Part shown: piece after piece, positions 33,188 through 34,964 of the stretch
Layout of the letters: each line of letters opens with the position of its first letter
Numbering within the stretch: position 1 is the stretch's first letter
Assembly: GCA_017408405.1 (NCBI GenBank)
Contig: JAFQUP010000205.1
Span: forward strand, 1-34,964
Origin: Thermoguttaceae bacterium
GTDB taxonomy: Bacteria; Planctomycetota; Planctomycetia; Pirellulales; Thermoguttaceae
Length of the DNA stretch: 34,964 bases
Reading direction: 5' to 3'
The notes under the pieces: model-generated
What the model saw: the letters and a program-made list of their open reading frames with translations, nothing else
Told to the model about the DNA's origin: nothing
Database searches by the model: none
Program-made: the position numbers and the translations under genes

Positions 33188-34185
33188 GAACCAAACCCGT
33201 TTTCTCTCAATACCCGTCGCCGGAAATCAAGAGAAGATGTTCTTTGCAGAAACGCAAATAACGTCTCCATTTTAGCACAAAATTTATTTTCTGTCAAGTT
33301 TCCATCCGAATAAAGTAAAATATTTTTCCGCACTTTTCTGCGAAACCGATACCGTGCACGATGTGAAAGCCGAAGTGAATTGTGATAAACACGCAAGCCA
33401 AGAAACGGAATACCACATTTCGTTCGATTCAGCTGTTCCGGTTTCAGCTCCAAAAGAAGCCTGGAATACAGAAACTCACGGACCTGTTCCCGAATGCGTT
33501 TCATTTCGTCGGAACTTTTTCCAAAAAACAGCATATCGTCCATGTATCGAATGTAGCCGCGGACCCGAAGTTCTTCTTTTACAAAATGGTCCAGAAACGC
33601 AAGATAGTGATTGGCGAAAAACTGGCTGGTCAGACTCCCGATCGGAATACCGCGTCCCGGTGAGACCGAATAGGAAGAAAGAAGCGATTTAAAAAGTTTC
33701 AAAAGAACTGGGTCTGAAAAAAGACGTTCAAAACGCGAAAAAAGAATTTCATGCGGTATACTGTCGAAGTACTTCCGGACATCCAGTTTCAAGTAGTGCG
33801 AATACCGTCTCGAAAATTTCTGCGCACGCTCAAGTGCTGCGAACTGTCCTTTACCCCGGCGGCAGGCATAACTGTCGTAGATCTGGTATTTTTCAAAAAT
33901 CGGCTCACACACATTACATATCGCGTGATACGCGATCCGATCCGCAAGCGGCGCAACTTTGATCACGCGCTCTTTCGGGTCGTAAATCGTAAATTTACTG
34001 TACGGCCCCCATTTCATACTTCCATGAAGCAGGGCCAATGACAATTCCCGCAAATTTTCATCAAGATTCCGCCGATACTCGATTACCGACCCTTTATCCC
34101 GTTTCCCGCGGATCGTTTTCCGCCACGCGAGATAAAGGTTCTCCATGTCCGCGATCGTTTCGATCAGATTGACTGTCCGACTCAT
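33184..34185 (-). CDS. DGR-type reverse transcriptase
   Basis: The protein has 333 residues, typical for DGR RTs, with no maturase or endonuclease domain. Finger motifs include [18 protein letters not shown] and [18 protein letters not shown]. The catalytic palm contains [20 protein letters not shown] with the first Asp, then the DGR-specific motif 4 [20 protein letters not shown], where SQ replaces the usual QG of other RTs. The [12 protein letters not shown] box carries the two catalytic Asp residues, and [10 protein letters not shown] follows. The enzyme copies the TR RNA with adenine-specific errors. ATG 34185 has GGAG seven bases upstream and overlaps the HRDC gene by 92 bases in another frame, so expression is coupled. 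TR begins at its stop codon. Confidence 0.95.
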   Translation of the reverse strand: MSRTVNLIETIADMENLYLAWRKTIRGKRDKGSVIEYRRNLDENLRELSLALLHGSMKWGPYSKFTIYDPKERVIKVAPLADRIAYHAICNVCEPIFEKYQIYDSYACRRGKGQFAALERAQKFSRRYSHYLKLDVRKYFDSIPHEILFSRFERLFSDPVLLKLFKSLLSSYSVSPGRGIPIGSLTSQFFANHYLAFLDHFVKEELRVRGYIRYMDDMLFFGKSSDEMKRIREQVREFLYSRLLLELKPEQLNRTKCGIPFLGLRVYHNSLRLSHRARYRFRRKVRKNILLYSDGNLTENKFCAKMETLFAFLQRTSSLDFRRRVLRENGFGS

Positions 34186-34636
34186 TAGGAAGCTCCGATA
34201 AAATAGAAAGAAAAAAAGTGCCGTATTTATTCAGTTTCCCTTCGCCAAGACCTGAAATCTTCTTCAGGTCGGAAATCGTGCGGTAACGATTCTGAACCAT
34301 TTGCGCGAACTGCTCATTCGTCGCCACACTGTAGACCGGCACGCCGTCCTGATGGGCAAGCCGTTTTCGCAAATCGCGCAGTTTCACAAAAACGGCAAAT
34401 TCTTCATCCGAAAGAATGTCCTTGTAGTCGATCGGATTACGGCCCGAACGCTGCGGAGTTTCCGCAGGACTGCCCTCGGCAATATATTCTACACAGAAAT
34501 ACCAAAACGCTCTGTCTCCGCTGTTGCCAAATACTTTTTGAGTATTGACAACACGATGGGTCCGGATAAAGAGATTCATCTCTTCTTCCAAAACTGCATT
34601 TCCAGATGCAGGTAAACAAAACAATTTATATTGCAT
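34094..34636 (-). CDS. HRDC-domain DGR accessory protein
   Basis: The protein has 180 residues. Residues about 1-60 (MQYKLFCLPASGNAVLEEEM, NLFIRTHRVVNTQKVFGNSG, WYFCVEYI) form the small N-terminal domain found in this DGR-associated family. Residues about 78-150 are an HRDC domain (FVKLRDLRKRLAHQDGVPVY, SDLKKISGLGEGKLNKYGTF), a nucleic-acid-binding helical bundle known from RecQ helicases and RNase D. HRDC proteins occupy the accessory slot in a subset of DGRs in place of Avd, probably holding RT, RNA and target together; that role is inferred. The last 30 codons overlap the RT gene. There is no clear Shine-Dalgarno before the ATG. The frame is open with no stop upstream through VR to the window edge. 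Confidence 0.88.
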   Translation of the reverse strand: MQYKLFCLPASGNAVLEEEMNLFIRTHRVVNTQKVFGNSGDRAFWYFCVEYIAEGSPAETPQRSGRNPIDYKDILSDEEFAVFVKLRDLRKRLAHQDGVPVYSVATNEQFAQMVQNRYRTISDLKKISGLGEGKLNKYGTFFLSILSELPNESDSQSDRNDRGHGEPLSRVAENDPRETG

Positions 34637-34657
34637 TTTGTACGCTATTTCTATGTT

Positions 34658-34691
34658 AAATATTTTCGCCGGGGCGCTGCCCCGGACCCCG
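34658..34691. repeat. GC hairpin direct repeat, copy 2 (inside the DGR)
   Basis: AAATATTTTC then CCGGGGC-GCT-GCCCCGG (34669-34685) and ACCCCG, matching copy 1 at 32422-32454. It lies between the HRDC start and the target gene, about 110 bases from the target's expected stop. Confidence 0.85.
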
Positions 34692-34704
34692 GGAACGATC
34701 TGAA

Positions 34705-34717
34705 AACCTGACAGGTT
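34705..34717. promoter_or_regulatory. 13-base palindrome downstream of VR
   Basis: AACCTG-A-CAGGTT. In studied DGRs a hairpin or cruciform just beyond VR aids retrohoming; this palindrome and the nearby GC hairpin are the only clear candidates on that side, but at 113-125 bases from VR they are further away than usual. Confidence 0.3.
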
Positions 34718-34800
34718 AACGCCGAAACGCTCCGCGCTGTGTCGTCTGCTGCGCGGGCGGCTCCGCCTCGCCTCGCGCTGCCGCCGCCCCTGCGCTGCGC

Positions 34801-34964
34801 TTAATTCCCTGGAACTGGATCTGCCAGAACTATGCGGAAGCCCAGGAAGTTGCCGAATGCCCGGTACGCTGAAGTTCCGGCTCGCGGAGCGGCAGTCCCC
34901 GGCGCTGCCGTACCAGCTGCCGCCGCGGCGGACCCGGTACGAGCCGCTATTAGGGCCTGTCGGG
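34801..34964 (-). CDS. DGR target gene, 3' end (FGE-sulfatase / C-type-lectin-fold protein)
   Basis: Only the last 164 bases are in the window. The frame entering from the edge reads PTGPNSGSYRVRRGGSWYGS, then AGDCRSASRNFSVPG. This is the C-terminal part of a formylglycine-generating-enzyme-like domain (RGGSW...CRSA.R), the commonest DGR target fold. The expected ending LGFRIVLADPVPGN and a TAA (34803-34801) are present, but in a different frame, because VR lacks two bases found in TR. As written, the frame instead runs on without a stop into the HRDC gene. The target is thus either frame-shifted in this genome or the assembly has an indel in a hypervariable site. The start, export signal and the rest of the protein lie outside. 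Confidence 0.85.
   Translation of the reverse strand, partial: RQALIAARTGSAAAAAGTAAPGTAAPRAGTSAYRAFGNFLGFRIVLADPVPGN
34830..34950 (-). repeat. DGR variable repeat (VR)
   Basis: The 121 bases are homologous to TR. Codon by codon, TR to VR changes include AAC-TAC, CGA-CGG, AAC-CGC, AAC-TAC, AAC-GGC, AAC-AGC, GAG-GGG, AAC-GAC, TAC-TTC, GAA-GTA, AAT-ATT and AAC-TTC; all 17 substituted bases are A in TR. C, G and T positions are unchanged. The block ends with the same CTGGGCTTCCGCATAG as TR, after which similarity becomes gapped. Confidence 0.95.

Larger units (their letters stand above)
33065..34964 (-). mobile_element. Diversity-generating retroelement (DGR) cassette, target gene partial
   Basis: All parts are on the minus strand in the order target gene 3' end with VR, HRDC accessory gene, reverse transcriptase, TR. 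TR (33065-33187) and VR (34830-34950) are 123- and 121-base homologues that differ only at TR adenines (17 substitutions) and by the loss of two adjacent adenines. In DGRs the RT copies TR RNA with errors at A, and the cDNA replaces VR, so the target's ligand-binding face varies. The cassette is about 1.9 kb and cut by the window end. Confidence 0.95.

Noticed and set aside
32943..33194. Minus-strand frame reading [20 protein letters not shown]..., resembling an FGE-domain fragment
   Set aside because: It is the translated template repeat of the DGR; the Asn-rich reading comes from AAC codons. It has no domain upstream of the repeat and its start overlaps the RT end, so it is not a gene.
1..34964. 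tRNA, rRNA or riboswitch genes in the larger spacers
   Set aside because: I scanned the spacers by eye for T-arm-like GGTTCGA motifs and paired arms and found none that folds convincingly; this is not a substitute for a covariance search.

Overview
The window reads as a chromosomal segment of a Gram-negative, PVC-type bacterium, most likely Planctomycetota. Evidence for an outer membrane is a DcaP-like porin, an LpxI-type lipid A enzyme and an ExbB/ExbD pair. Evidence for the planctomycete placement is weaker and rests on recognition: a conserved hypothetical at 28130-28960 of planctomycete type, a TPR-ExbB-ExbD cluster, small Flp-type pilins in tandem, and a Gly/Ser-rich secreted protein. 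Genes are mostly single or in short operons on both strands, separated by AT-rich spacers.

Layout. 1-2.5 kb: the 3' end of a Lys/Ala/Glu repeat gene, then rsmD and uppP. 2.5-4.0 kb: porin on the minus strand. 4.5-10.0 kb: a 1302-residue TPR protein followed by ExbB and ExbD, which looks like one envelope energy-transduction unit. 10-13.4 kb: ndk, hisA, a stand-alone AraC-type DNA-binding domain, rsmE. 13.5-18.6 kb: a minus-strand run of a secreted transglutaminase-like protein, ppx and ppk, so polyphosphate breakdown and synthesis sit together. 19.3-25.3 kb: secreted proteins, including a large putative glycosidase with an overlapping downstream partner. 25.4-26.05 kb: three tandem Flp-like pilins. 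26.2-30 kb: rph, a QueD/PTPS-like protein with an internal insertion, the conserved planctomycete-type protein, and lpxI. 30.2-32.2 kb: ADP-ribosylglycohydrolase and pheS, in visibly more GC-rich DNA.

The most interesting part is the right end (about 32.3-34.96 kb). It holds a diversity-generating retroelement (DGR) on the minus strand. In transcription order it contains the 3' end of a formylglycine-generating-enzyme-like (C-type-lectin fold) target gene with its variable repeat (VR, 34830-34950), an HRDC-domain accessory gene, a DGR-type reverse transcriptase with a YMDD box, and the template repeat (TR, 33065-33187), whose first bases overlap the RT stop codon. By hand alignment, all 17 TR/VR substitutions fall on TR adenines. 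The only other difference is the loss of two adjacent TR adenines from VR. That loss puts the target out of frame with its expected C-terminus and leaves a reading frame with no stop, in phase with the HRDC gene. Downstream of TR lies about 800 bp of non-coding DNA packed with palindromes and tandem repeats; one GC-rich hairpin repeat also occurs inside the DGR. All functional calls come from reading the sequence; no database search was possible.
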